Part shown: positions 12,173 to 25,143 of the stretch, in pieces
Layout of the letters: each line of letters begins with the position of its first letter
Numbering within the stretch: the stretch's first letter is position 1
NCBI GenBank assembly: GCA_028023455.1
Contig: JAQFVV010012544.1
Span: 1,560,501-1,624,500, forward strand
Direction of reading: 5' to 3'
DNA length: 64,000 bases
Source of the DNA: Epiperipatus broadwayi
Taxonomy: Eukaryota; Onychophora; Udeonychophora; Euonychophora; Peripatidae
Notes under the pieces: model-generated
Told to the model about the DNA's origin: nothing
The model's input: the letters and a program-made list of their open reading frames with translations, nothing else
Databases searched by the model: none
Translations under genes and position numbers: made by a program

Positions 12173-12379
12173 TTGCCAATCTGCTTTATCCAATTTGTCA
12201 TTAACTTAAACATGGAGAAGTCATCACTAAATGTAAAAGGATTGATGGAAATATTCAAGCATTATTGTTGTATTAAGCATATAATTTTGCCTGTGTTGAT
12301 AAGTCCTATTGATTTACGACTGAATTTCATAAAAAGAATGTCACGGAGAAAATATAAAGAATTTCAGAAAAAAATATAA
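12173..12379 (+). CDS. small basic open frame after the F copy A promoter (doubtful)
   Basis: An internal ATG (about 12212) opens a frame of about 55 codons rich in Lys, Ile and Leu that ends RKYKEFQKKI. Copies B and C of F also have a 54-64-codon ATG frame roughly 250-330 bases after their TATA boxes. The three peptides do not align convincingly by eye, so translation is doubtful. The position is the only shared property. If real, it would be a short cationic peptide; chance in AT-rich DNA is at least as likely. Confidence 0.15.
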   Translation: MPICFIQFVINLNMEKSSLNVKGLMEIFKHYCCIKHIILPVLISPIDLRLNFIKRMSRRKYKEFQKKI

Positions 12380-14866
12380 AGTAAAATGATATAATATATT
12401 TTATTAAGAAAACTTATTTAAAATATGATGGAAAAATGCTTTTAAAAGAAAAAAAACCTTTAAATTTGACAAAGCAATTATTTTGGAACACTGAGATATT
12501 TCTTTCTGAAAAAATATTGAAAATATTTTAAAACTGAAATTTTTTTTTAAAGAATATAAAAATTAAGATCATTTGCAAATATGACTTATATCACAGTTAA
12601 AAATTATTCCAAGTTAGTAATTGAGGTATGCTGGACATATAAAAAGTTTTCTGAATTTATTTGTGAAATAATTTAAGTTATCAGCGAATGATGGGGGAAG
12701 TTTATTGTTTGTATCAGAAGACACTGAACCTCAGTAAATATGGAAAAGTTAGAAAATTTTGAAAATTGTCTTAACAAAGAATATCAAAGATATTTAAATT
12801 AGAAATTTACATAGTAATGAATGCCTGAATATTTTAAAATTTTGGAAATAAAAAAAATATTAATTATATCAGTTTGGATATTATGAATTAAAGGTAAACT
12901 TACCATATTTAACATGAATGGTCATTTTGGATTTTATGTTGCAATGTGGAGAATTGGAGCATGCATAATTATTGCCATCAAAAGTGTGTTACTAATGTTT
13001 TACCAGGAGAAAAAGACACTTCCTGTAATGAACTTATTATCAAGAAAAGAACATTTCATCGCAAGAAAGTTTAATGGAGCTGTTGTAAATATAATTTTAA
13101 ATTATTTTTTACTAAAAAATTTATAGTAATGCTTGTTCACAGTATAGAGATAGAATAGGAACATAGAACATTAAATTATTTACTAACCTAGTAATTAAAA
13201 TTTTATTGTAAAGAAAAAACTCTTTAATAATTAAAAAAAAAACAATATATTTTAAAGTGTGATAATGTGGAATAAATGATAATAAAATGTTTTATTTAGT
13301 TCGTGATCCAGAAGACATCGAATAAGTAATTGCCAACAGAAATTACTTGTGGTAATAATGTAAATTATTGATAGTTTTATAATGTATTTTATTATTTTTT
13401 GTGGATGTATTGATGCATATATAAAACACAATACCTACACATAGTTTATCATTTGTTTAGTTATTTTAAAAATATGCATAAGTTTATTGATATTGTAAAG
13501 ATATTTAAACATAAGGGAAATATAAGTTTATGATTCTGTTATAACTGAACTGGATGTTTTATTTGAGTAGTTTAAAGTATTAAAAATATGACATTGATTC
13601 TGAGTGTTTATGCTTAGGTTTGAGAACTATAAAAGAATGAAATAATCTTGTCTTATTAGTTAGTTAGACTGTTATTCTAAAAATGAATTTATTTATTGTT
13701 ATAGAAATGTGGAGATGAATTTAGTGATGTAAGGTGATATATCTTTAATGGTAATATCTTAGTATTCAGTTACATAAGACCAAGATAATACTGTATGTAG
13801 GGTTTATTTATATGGGAATAAGAGTATACTATATTGATGATTATGCAAGTATAGATAACATAACCCTATAGCTTGTATATATTCATGGCAGTGTTGATTT
13901 TCTATGTGTTAAAGTTTAATGTGCCATAGTGCTAAATAAATAGTCTGGACATTATATTTGGTAGTAGAGGTTATTAGACAAATAAGTCATACCTCATTTC
14001 TTGTACACTGTGACCATGATGATTAGTTGATAAAGGTGTTATTTAAGTTGAAGTTATAGTTTATACCATATACCTACTGGTTTATTTATTATTAAAATTT
14101 TCTTGGATTACATCGTAAAGGGTGGTAGTTTAAAATCGGAAATAATAAATAAGTTTGGAAATACAGAATTGTTCTTAAAGTGGATAAGATAAGTTATGTT
14201 ACTCAGAGTAAAAATAAGTGTAAAAAATTATAAGAACATAATTTCATCAGTGAAAGAATCATAAAACTTCTTATATTTAAAAATGATATTTATTTATATT
14301 TTATAAAATAAATAATTGATAATTAAAAGGGATTTATAACGATATTATTTACTTATTAAGAATTTTAAAGACATACTTTGAATGCATATTTTTATTTACA
14401 AGTAAAGGTAATAGACTGAATCATGTTTAATGAATGTAAGTAATCATAAGTTTTATAAAAGTAATTTTATGACAACACAATAATACATACATTATATTTG
14501 AAGTTTAAAGTAATAATTAGTAAGCAGCTTAGTTTGATGGTATGCTATTAATCAAGGTCATTCACATAATTATTTATTGAAGAATGACTATACAGAATAA
14601 TAAATTATTATTTTTTAAACTAAATAACAAGAATAAGTTCATAGTAAAAGTATTATCTTATATGTTTTTAAAACTTATTGAATTAATAAAATTTAATAAC
14701 TATAACAAAAAATTATATAATAATATTTTGAAAATAAGAGCTCATTTAAGAAAATGTTCTGTATCCTATATATCATTTAATTTGTATTAGAAAAGTATTT
14801 AAATGTGAATAAATAAAATTCTTTCAGATTGTAAATAATGTAAATAATTTTATTGTCAAGTTTGTT

Positions 14867-14872
14867 AATAAA
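14867..14872 (+). terminator. polyadenylation signal of F copy A
   Basis: AATAAA within GTTAATAAA, followed by a T/G-rich stretch. It lies 2914 bases after the copy A TATA box; the matching distances are 2884 (B) and 2870 (C, after removing the gypsy insertion and its duplication). Confidence 0.5.
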
Positions 14873-15251
14873 ATTGTTAAACTTGTTTTATAAGTCTTGG
14901 TGCTGACTCAATTTCTTCACATCACAATTACATAATCACAGATAATTATAATTAAGACAGTATTTGCATATCATAAATAAAATTGTTATTTAAGAGCTAT
15001 AATGTTTTTTTATTGATATGTTTCATTTATAAAGTTTTATTTATGATATTATTATGATGGTCATGGAATAAGTACCAAAGATTTACATTAAAGTATATTA
15101 ATAATGATTGCCACATATTCACATATTATAATATTATATCATACATGTTTACTTAAGATGCCATATGAATAAGAGAGGATTATATTATATTATTATTATG
15201 TGATATATGAGAACAACATTAGAAGTAGAAATATAGGAGAGTGAATTATAA

Positions 15252-15449
<198 letters not shown>

Positions 15450-15961
15450 GAATTGTAGTTAGGAATGATATTAAATCCCTTATCATACTTGATTACAAAA
15501 GTTATAATTAATTTAGAATTATTTTAAGAGAACCTGAGATAATTTGAATTAAATTAATTTTAATAAAGATATTCAGCTTAATTTGTGAAGAGTTATGTAC
15601 TTAACTAATTTTGATTAAAGATATAAGGGTACTATAAATGTAGTATTTAAGAATAGGAGTAAGGATAGTATTCTTATGCCATTGAGGTGATATCCTGTGG
15701 GATATTAGCCTAATGTATTCACTCTGGAACTTGTAAACTCACTTCATAGTCTCATGATTTGATTAGATATTCATTTATTTAATTTTATAAAACAGAACTA
15801 TATTATTATTTATTAGTTAAGTTAATTTGATAGTTGATATTATTAAAATATAGTTATTGTTGATTTAGATACATTTTAGATAAACACAGTTATTTATATG
15901 AGCTAGATCAAGTGATTATAATTACATATTTCCTGGAAGTGAGGGTACAATATATATATAT

Positions 15962-18721
15962 TGTACCGGTTGAAAAACATCCACCACCTAAACTGCAACT
16001 CGGATCCAAACTTAGGTGGTTCAAACTGAATTCAAACCAACTCACCAGCTCAGATTAGTAGAAATCTAAATCGATGGCACAGTGCTAGGCGCCAAGAAAC
16101 TAGCTCAATGGTTGGTGAGGATTAGAGATCCCTGAACTGACTGTAATATCGGATAATAAATTAACTAAGATAATTTTAAATCAAATCATACGTATATGTT
16201 TGGGTTGCCAACACAGATAGCGAGCATTAACATTAAAATAATTATGAATAAATGACTTAAGAAACCAAGTGTGTTTAGAAAATATGTAATAATAATAGTT
16301 TGTCTTGTTTGAATTTTAAATAATGATTATATTAATCACCTCTAGCCTTTAAACAAAGTTTATAATTATAATGAATGACAGTCCTTATTATATGCCACTG
16401 AGTATGATGCAATATTTGAAAGTCTATCTGTCTATTCCCCCAACAAGAAAATAAAGGCACATAAAGGTATTCAGTTGTAAAGGAAATTATTACTCTATTT
16501 TATTACGACAGAATGTGAGATTTATTTTCACATTTGCAAATTCATTCATGAAGAGCAAGATACACATTTAGGGCATAACTTTAACCTTTATTAGAAAACT
16601 TATTTAATTTGAGATAACTGAGAATTTGTTCAACTTTAATTGAAATCACTTCATCACGAACATCAGAATGAGGTACTGGAACAGAGAGGCAATGGTGCTG
16701 AAGAATTATGAGCTATAAAATGAAATTGAAAGTCAATAGCTGGTCGATGATCTAAGTCCTATGGTGGCTTGCATTTCACAAGTCTTACTGCCCTTTAAGG
16801 AGAGATGATTTAAAAGTAGTATGGTGGCTTGTATTTGACAAGTCTTATGCCCTTTAAGTAGATGGGAACATGGGAAAGCCAGGCCGAGTCGTAAGTATGA
16901 GCCTTTGGTGTTCCAAATATAACATGAGTGGGGAGAAAGTGCTTTCTTCCTCTATAATTAAAATATCAGAAATATCATCATCGACAAGACTGCGAAACGA
17001 ACGATAGCCCTACACCAGCAACATTGAAGATGATGACTTGATAGTCACCGTTTGAAATTAAAACCCAATCATAGAATGCTCTACATGATGACTTGATCAA
17101 ATTAATTAAAGTCAAATGAGCTTTTAACTAAAACTATTTTAATGCATGATAAAATTATATTAATCTTGCTCCAAATATCGTGCCCTTCCTGAATCTAAAT
17201 AGCAAGTAACTGAAATTTGAATTAGAATATATTTGATTCCTTTATCGGTTCTTTTGCAAAAATATTTTAACATTATATATATGAATAAATACATATTGGT
17301 AAACACGAGAAAATAGCTGGGGCATAGATTAGAAATGGAGCTAATAATTTATTATTAGCCAACTATAAAAGTAACAAACATTTAATAATTTCTTTTGACT
17401 CAATGATTGATAGAACTGTATAAATCTAGTTCTAATGGATGAGAATTATTATCAGATTTAATATTATATTTTTTGCATAAGGCAAATAGAACAAAGGAGT
17501 TTATCGAGTCGAAAGATTATTGGCATGTAATTAAAAATAAACGACATTAATAAATCACACAAAATATATATATATAGTATAGTAAATGAACCGCCATAGT
17601 AATGAAGGAAAGTTAAATTTAAAGACTAGAGATTGAGAGAATTACTAATTTAAAATAGCATAAATAAAAGGTGTTACACAGAGATTATTACATTAAAGAA
17701 TGAAAACAGCTCTTAAAGGGAGTGTAAAGTAAAGTTCAGAAACTGGCCAGAAAGTTTAAGGTTCATTATGGAAATAGATTACCCATTTCTTCCGGGGCTG
17801 GTTCCCTTAGTTTACACGTCCGGGTTGGTAAAACATAGGCACGCATTTAGTTGACTACTTGAACAGCATTTTATTTGACTTTGGCAGCATGGTTGGTCCA
17901 GAAAGGATTTAGCAGCTTCATTGAAGATTTTTAGGAGACTTCAAGAACAATAGCCAGATTCCTGACGTTTAGTCCCTTACCATGATAGGAACACTATTTG
18001 AATTCATGATTTAAAATGCATATAGTTTACTGCACTTCTCTACAACAAAGATGGTTTCTTCCCTCCAAACTTTTCAGAGCTATATATACTGTATCCGATG
18101 TTTTTGGGCTAGCGCTTCTTCCATTATCAATCTCACAAAATCTACTAGTTTTTAGATACATTCCTTCGATAAGGCTTTCAAACTTATTAACTTGAATTCA
18201 TTTTCTAATTAGAAAATGAATTCTTAAAATCAGAAAAATGATTTTAATTAGGAAATCCTTACATTTTAAATACTTATCTTTTTTTCTAATTAATAAAACT
18301 TTAACCATTGTTTTGGAAAGGGAAAATCTGAAAGCTTATCGAAAGAATGTAGCTTTTAATCACTAAAAATTTTAACAAATTATTTAAAGTAAAATCCGAA
18401 CATTCCCGACGCAATGAAACTTTCGAACAATTATATATATTTAAATATTTATAAATATATACGCACAATCCATGCATTTGTAATATATATAAATTCATGA
18501 ATAATTTTATCATGAATTTATTAATAGCATTGATTAATTTAAACTCAAATGAATAAATTTTAATACACATTTATAAAATAAGTTTTTCTTTATGGAAATT
18601 AGCGTGGATTGAATGTATACAGCCCCATTGCATCGGACATTTAGGGTTAGTACTAGGGTTTGAAGTGGGCTTATGGCTAGATGTCATGCAGCTAGGATCG
18701 AACTCAGATCTGACTGCTTCA
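15962..18721 (-). repeat. 3' LTR of element R (2760 bp)
   Basis: Direct copy of 26626-29906, roughly 95% identical by eye once the foldback is removed from the latter. It has TG...CA ends on either strand. It lacks any long open frame. The 89-codon minus-strand frame at 18301-18570 recurs in the other LTR (29513-29755) only because the LTRs are copies. Confidence 0.8.
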
Positions 18722-18735
18722 TTTCTTTTCACTTC
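18722..18735 (-). other. candidate polypurine tract of element R
   Basis: On the minus strand GAAGTGAAAAGAAA, purine apart from one T, ends directly at the first base of the 3' LTR (TGAAGC...). This is where plus-strand priming occurs in LTR retroelements and it supports the minus orientation of R. Confidence 0.6.
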
Positions 18736-18980
18736 AAAAAAAAACAATGGAAAAAAAATCTCTTTACTTATACGTGATACATTTGCATAAGTGTACTTGA
18801 CTAGTTGGTAGACTCTGGGAGAACAGCATGAGCATGAATAATATCATCTGTACATACTACAAAATTATACATGTCTCATTGTGATCATTTTTTTTCTAAT
18901 ATTATCTAGCTTATAATAACAGGTCCGATAATCAAGTCTCATTTTCCCTATGGTCGTGTCAGTCGGTCATCTATATATAT
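18736..18980 (-). other. short 3' internal segment of element R
   Basis: About 245 bases between the polypurine tract and F copy B. No pol remnant is visible. Confidence 0.5.
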
Positions 18981-19924
18981 TGTGCCCTTTTCTATAGGCC
19001 AGTAATAGTCCATCTCAGTCAATTACTAAAAATTTTAAATTTTAGAATATATTATTTTAATATGTTAATCATAGTTTGTCAATTATAATATAAAGTACAA
19101 TTTGAAGCTAAAGAAAATACGTAGTATATAAAATTATAACGAATCATTTAAAAATAGTTAAATAAAGCTTAAAATATTGTTTCATATGGTTGTAAAAGCT
19201 GGCCATATTAAATAACACAGCTATAAATATTAAAAGTATATTTAATAAATTCGATTTTAATAGTTTAAAACTGATAAGTTAATAAATACAGTGTTTAAAT
19301 TTATAATCATATTTAATAGTCAAAATTAATATAATATATTTTAAAAATAAACTTTATAATGGTGAGAATTGTATTTAATTCTATATTTTCTAAATTGTTC
19401 TTCCAAATTTTATAATTATATTATTAAATATAATAAGTGTAGCAATTTTATTAGTCTAGACAGAGAAATAGATTGAAAATCGTCTATCAAAGTTATTAAT
19501 CATGTGACTTGTATACTTCATACTTTCACACACATGCTTGTTTGTATTTAAAGTAACAAAGTTTAAAATATTTTAAAAGTTATATTATAGAATTGGATGG
19601 AATTATTGCCTATCATAAAAGCAAATAATAATAAATATTAATTTAACTATCGTATAACATGCTTAAATGATGTAATAAAGACGAATACAGTTAATAAAAA
19701 AATTAAATATTTTGTTTAAATAAAAATAGATAAATGGAATAAGTTATTAAAATTGTTTTAAAAGTTATTTTAAATGTTTAAATAGTTTTAATAAAATAAT
19801 AATTTATTTAAAAGTAATATTTTAAATAATGTTTTAAGTTCATTACATCATAGTTTTTTATTTTCAAATATAATTCTGCTATAAACTGAAAATATGTAAA
19901 TTTGTTCTCAAGTTAAAGTAAGAA

Positions 19925-20225
19925 TCACTCTACATGAATTTTGGACCCGATATATCAACATTGTGGTGTATTGTAGAAGAAGTAGTCTGTGTTGCAACAT
20001 GTCAGATTCTTCTAGAGGGTCATTGATTTCATACTACATCTATCCCAGCTGATAAGTTAGCATTATTGGGTCATTCTTTGCACTGGCAGGGGTGGGCAAT
20101 GCCAACTAAATAGTACGTATCTGCTCATTTTATAACCTGCTAGTGCGGAGAATGGCTCTTGCATACTTTTTCCAGACCAACGCCAGCAATGGATGAGCCA
20201 ACATTAATAAAGTGTTTTTATTATG
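19925..20225. repeat. probable insertion inside F copy B
   Basis: A roughly 300-base segment of clearly higher GC content, absent from the matching part of copies A and C and accounting for most of the length difference. Its identity is unknown; no TIR, pol III boxes or A-tail were clear. Confidence 0.4.
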
Positions 20226-20280
20226 CATCTGTACAATTTTATAATGTCAATAAATATAATTTTTTTAAAATAAGAATCAA

Positions 20281-20315
20281 CCAATCAAATGAGGTATTCT
20301 TACAGACTATAAATA
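20281..20315 (+). promoter_or_regulatory. candidate promoter of F copy B
   Basis: CCAAT at 20281-20285, TATAAATA at 20308-20315, then ATTGCACAGG, matching copy A in order and spacing. Confidence 0.5.
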
Positions 20316-20557
20316 TGAATTGCACAGGGGTATAAGAGGAGATTAATAATATATTGAAACCAGAGAAAGGTAAATTATAGCTATCAAAGAGATAGTATTT
20401 TTAAATTTTTATTTTAGTCAATTTTTTAGTACTTTCTTATAACTTTATCTGCAAAAAACTAATTGATAATTTTAAAGTATTTTGCAAAAGAGAGTTTTAA
20501 AAAAATAATATATTTAGAAACTTCGTGGAAATGATTTTCTAATTTTTTAAAAATTAC

Positions 20558-20770
20558 TTGCCAGGAGTATTTTATCTGAAGTTTAACCTAAACTATGCAA
20601 TAAAGATGGATATACTACGAAATAAAATATGTTTAAATTATAATACAGCTTTATTTATGCTCAACCGGAGGATTATTCTAACTCATATAAAAATAATTCA
20701 GGCATTATGCTGGAAGCTTAAACAGAAAACTATTTGCCGTCTAAAAAAATTTGTGACGCATTATTTATAA
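20558..20770 (+). CDS. small basic open frame after the F copy B promoter (doubtful)
   Basis: An ATG at about 20606 starts a frame of about 54 codons (MDILRNKICLNY...), basic and rich in Leu, Ile and Lys. It is positionally equivalent to the short frames of copies A and C but not alignable by eye. It is given for completeness as a candidate to test, not as a gene call. Confidence 0.15.
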   Translation: MPGVFYLKFNLNYAIKMDILRNKICLNYNTALFMLNRRIILTHIKIIQALCWKLKQKTICRLKKFVTHYL

Positions 20771-23191
20771 GCTTATCCAGGAGTTTTTTTTAAAAAAAGA
20801 ATAAGATATTTATATCATATGAGTTATCATAAAATATAATGAAAGAAATAGAATGTTTAGTCCTTTTTGAAGGAAACATTTTTTTTAAATATATATTTTA
20901 CAAGAATTAAAAAGAACATTAAGAAATAAAACCTATATAAAAAAAATGAACATATAGTAGATAAATAAAGGATGGATCCATGAAAATACAAATATTGTAT
21001 AAAAGTTTACCGGATAACTTAAGTTAAATTGAACAGAGTGATGCATCAGAGAATATTGAATAAACTTCGTGGGAATAATTCTTTAATATTACAGTTTAAT
21101 AATTTTCATTCTGAACAGTAAAGACCCAGGATTATTTTCTATAAATTTTACTAAATGGATTAATAATTATTTTTATTTTTAAACTTTAACACGCTTGGAG
21201 GAGATCATTTTAAAACTCTAGAGAAAATAATAAACATTTTTGGATTTTATCATGAACTATGGTCAAGTGAAGACGTAATTATAGTTTTAAATTTTTATTT
21301 TACTAACTTAGTTAAATGTAAATTTTTCTATTTGTAAGATTAGGAAAACATAAAACATTAATTTGTTAATAACATAAAATTTATAATATAATCTAATAAT
21401 TTAGATAAGAATATTTTTAAATAAAACGTATGGATGTGTCTTTTCGTTTATGTATGCAATGTTTTTCTATATCCAGTGGATGGAAGAAGCCTACTAAAAA
21501 TGATGACCAGATAAAAAGGGTTATTTGGTAATAATAATAACTATTAATAATTTATAATGTATATTTTGTTTTCTTTAGATCATCTATGAATCTAAGAATG
21601 AAGTGTAAAAGATTTAATTATATGTAGCACATTTTCATACAACATTTTAAAAAAAACATTATGAGATAGGATTGATTTGAAAATATGCATACGACGATTA
21701 TTTTTTTTTATATATTAGTGATATAATCCAACATAATAACAAATAATTATGTGATTCTTTTAGAACTTTCATGTTATTGGATATTCAAATATTGTCTAAG
21801 TAGATTGTATATGATTAAACATATAGAATAATGAAGTAAGCAAACTTTTCTTATGGAACAATGAAATTGTTTTAAACTATCAATGAATTTTATTTATTGT
21901 TTTGTAAATGCAGATAGTTATTTATCGATGTAAGATGTAGAAAAATCTTGAGAAATAATGTTGTGATAGTGGCTTGGAAGTACTATAGTTAGCAGGAAAC
22001 CAAGATGATGTATTTTTTAAAAAAATAGGATATGATAAGGAATAGAAATAATATTTAGTCTTTATGTGGTTATCAGCATAGTTAACAAAGCCCTATGACT
22101 GATACACATTTTATTTGGACAGTGTTTTATATGTCTTTAAATATTTGATGTTTTAAATAAAGCTGAAAAAGTAGCTTTAACATCGTTCATGTATTAGAGG
22201 TTATTAGACAGGTAAAGGTCATACCTCTTTGCACTGTGCCATGATTTTTTGGGATATATTAAGAGTGATACTCTAGCTTTCTTCCTTAAATCCTATACAT
22301 CTGTTTCGCTATCTTTATTTCATGTAACTGCATCATTCAGTAAGATATTTTGAAAAGAAATGATAAATAATTTAGAACTTAGGTATGCTATCATTTTGTA
22401 TAAGATTGGTTTATTTGCTTAGAAAGAATAGAATTTATAACTTGAAATTGAAGGTCCAAAGTATCCTAAGGAAAGGAAAAAATCATAGAATATATTTTGA
22501 ATTTATTTTCGGAAATGAAATATAAATTTTTAAAATAGAGTATCTAAACAAGATATTTTCTTTAGAATGTTGATTATTTTTGAATGCTTTATTTTTTTTT
22601 TGAAGAAAAATAAGTATTGCATATTTTTAAAATACAATAGTACAAAGTAAATTATATAAACAATATGCATAGTATATTTTTGTTCATTGAATAACAGGAA
22701 TATATTGATTATTACACTTATATCATACTAAAGTAAGGCTAAATAAGAATATATTATGATTAGTAAACATCGTGTGATAAAACACTAAAATCTAGTGCTG
22801 AATTTTGGATGAATATTTTATGTAACATCTTTGACTTTGCAAGATTAAATTTTTTTAATATTTTGAGAAATTCATACTCATTATAAAGTTAATTTTGTTT
22901 TTCTGTAGAATGTTTTCCTATGAATGTTTTTTTAAAAATAAGATAGTTTAATAATATTAAGGATGAAATATTTTGCTAATAAAATAAGTAAATGTATTTT
23001 TAATAAGTTAACCATAATGAGAAACCAAATGGTAACATTTTTTTTTAATTTTGTCTTAAGCATAAATAAAGATATAACTAAACTATAAACTATTTTTTAT
23101 ATAACTTAGTAGATAAAAATGTAAGGATAAAATAAGGATATCCATTGTAAATAGTGTACATAAATTGTTTATTTTATTTGTTGTTGTTGTT

Positions 23192-23197
23192 AATAAA
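23192..23197 (+). terminator. polyadenylation signal of F copy B
   Basis: AATAAA in GTTAATAAA followed by TTTGTT and TTTTTTGTGTCTGG, resembling the downstream T/G-rich stretch in copy C (TTGTTGTAGTGTC). Confidence 0.5.
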
Positions 23198-24164
23198 CTT
23201 TGTTAAAATTTGTTTGTTTTTTTAATTTTTTGTGTCTGGATTGTTTATTTCTCCACTTCACTACATGAAATCATGATATATTCATAACAATTGAAACAAA
23301 TATATAATTTTGCACAAAAAGATAAATAGAGAATTATTTAAGAATTTTAAATATTTTATTGGTATTCTTTTAATTAAGTAATTATAATTTTACATTCTTT
23401 TATTGGTCATAAATCAGTTATCACAATAGTATACTGAATTATATGCTATCAGTTGCCACACATCCTTTGTTTATCAGATTATCATATGCTACCACGTATT
23501 CATTATATTATTACATGAAGATAAAAGTTTATATAAAATTATTTTATTATTTTATTATGGTAATAAAAATATAACGAAAAGAAAAGATATCCAGTAGTAG
23601 TTAAACAATGAAGAATATTATTATTATTATTTATTATTATTAGTTTCAGGGTAGTAGATTATGACATAAAATCCCTTCTCATATTTTACTACCATATTTT
23701 TAAATTAACTTAGAATAAACTTTATGAACCTGAGATTATTTTATTGAGCTAGATTATTACAAATAGAAGATTAAGACTTAATTATTAGTTTAATCTTAGT
23801 GAGTAGAAGTTATTAAAGTCGTAAGAATACTATGAGTTTGTTATTTGAAATAGTAATAAGGGGGGATAGTGTTCTTATGCCATTGAGGTAGTATCCTGTG
23901 GGATATTGGCTCAATGTAATCTATCTTGTCACCTGTATTTTCACTTCAAGTCTCATGAAAATATTAAATATTTATTTAATTTATTTTTATAAACTGAACC
24001 TTATTCATATTTTAAATTTGAGCTAGTGAAACATTTTAATTTTAATGCTGAATATTTTATTTATTAATTATTAATTGAGCTAGAACCCGTTTTATTTTAT
24101 ATCATATACTATTCTGAAGTGAGGATGCACAAGATGAGGTTAGAATATATATCTGTCTCTTCAT

Positions 24165-25143
24165 TTAATGGTTGTATTGTTTTCCTGGATCAGGTAGCCT
24201 ATATGATTTGAACTTTTGATAATGGTCATAGTCTTGGTCTTTTCTAGTTGGTATCAAGTTCCCATAGTCTATTGCAGTCAAAAAGTCTATGGTCTTTTCT
24301 AGTGACATAGGGCACATCCCAAGCATGATTCTTTGGATCCATGGGAATAAATGATGCCTGATCATCTGGATGATGTGTTGGTCCTCATATTTGAAGACTG
24401 TGAGGGATTTGAATGTGGTTACTTGCTGGATGAAGTAGGCTGCATATCCTTGTCTGCAGTTTTCTTGATACTTCTGAGTGTTCAGTCTATGTAAAATGCC
24501 CTCCTGCCTTTCTTCACTCCAATATTTTTTTAAAATGGCGTTTTCATACCCTTGGATCATGGTAGGTGGGTTTTTTAATAGCTTCCACCATGCCTTGGCA
24601 GCTTCTCTTAGGTAATGGCTGGCTAGGATAATCTTTTTCTTCTCTGCTACAGAGTGTAGACAAAAAAATTCTTTGATGCTGTCTAGATGATCTATGGGAT
24701 TTTCTCCTGGGTTTCCCCTAAAAATTTGAATTTCTATACAAGATATAAGGGATGGTCTCTGCAAATTTCTTAGATTCATTTCAGGGTTTATCGTCCGTTC
24801 CATTTCTACTTTTGGTTTTATTTTACTAGTGGTCTGAACAGTTTTTTCCTTTTCTGTATTTATATCAGCTTCTTCAACCATTTCTTGATTTGACTCATCT
24901 TCTCCACTGTCATCTTCTTTGCTGTCCACAACTTCTTTTGGTGTGCTCTGAGCATCTTCACCATATTTTTGGGGCTTCATCAGGATTTATTTCTTGCTGA
25001 TGCTTTACATTCTCTGAGTTTGAGTTGGTTTGGATGCCTCATTTTTCTTCAAGCCTTAAAATCCTTTCCATCATCATCAGCATTAACTTCCTGTCTTCTC
25101 TCATTTCTCTGAGGATCATATGCAAAGTCTCTTTCCATTTTTG
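24165..25143 (-). pseudogene. gag: Gag-like protein of element R (271-codon intact frame plus broken N-terminus)
   Basis: The frame 24980-24165 begins with ATG and encodes 271 residues. An acidic, low-complexity N-terminal third (about residues 1-60) leads into a capsid-like domain. That domain carries FRGNPGENPIDHLDSIKEFF (about 88-107) and YLREAAKAWWKLL (about 123-135), in the style of the Retrotrans_gag family (F.G...P..L..I...F, then A..WW..L). A second upstream segment (25143-24981) in another frame has amphipathic, Met/Arg/Glu-rich composition (EMREDRKLMLMMMERILRLE) and contains a stop, so the original N-terminus is broken by one stop and a frame change. No CCHC zinc knuckle follows. 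It lies after the 5' LTR and leader of R. It would form the particle shell. A domesticated Gag is possible but the broken start argues against it. Confidence 0.65.

Larger units (their letters stand above)
18981..24131 (+). mobile_element. family F repeat, copy B (~5.15 kb), nested in element R
   Basis: Starts TGTGCCCTTTTC directly after (AT)n. Landmarks match copy A in order: TATGGTTG...CTGGCCATA (19186-19207), AATCATGTG (about 19498), CCAAT (20281), TATAAATA (20308), GAGGTTATTAGACA (about 22190), AATAAA (23192), CCTGAGAT (about 23728) and TGCCATTGAGGT-TATCCTGTGGGATATT (about 23878). About 400 extra bases precede the promoter, partly a less AT-rich insert around 19925-20225. The 3' limit is uncertain between GCACA (24131) and the next AT run (about 24145). 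It sits between Gag and the 3' LTR of R, so it either inserted there or belongs to R. No long frame. Confidence 0.65.

Noticed and set aside
18301-18570. 89-codon minus-strand frame repeated at 29513-29755, taken as a conserved gene
   Set aside because: The two are copies only because both lie in the R LTRs; composition is AT-driven and the ends differ.
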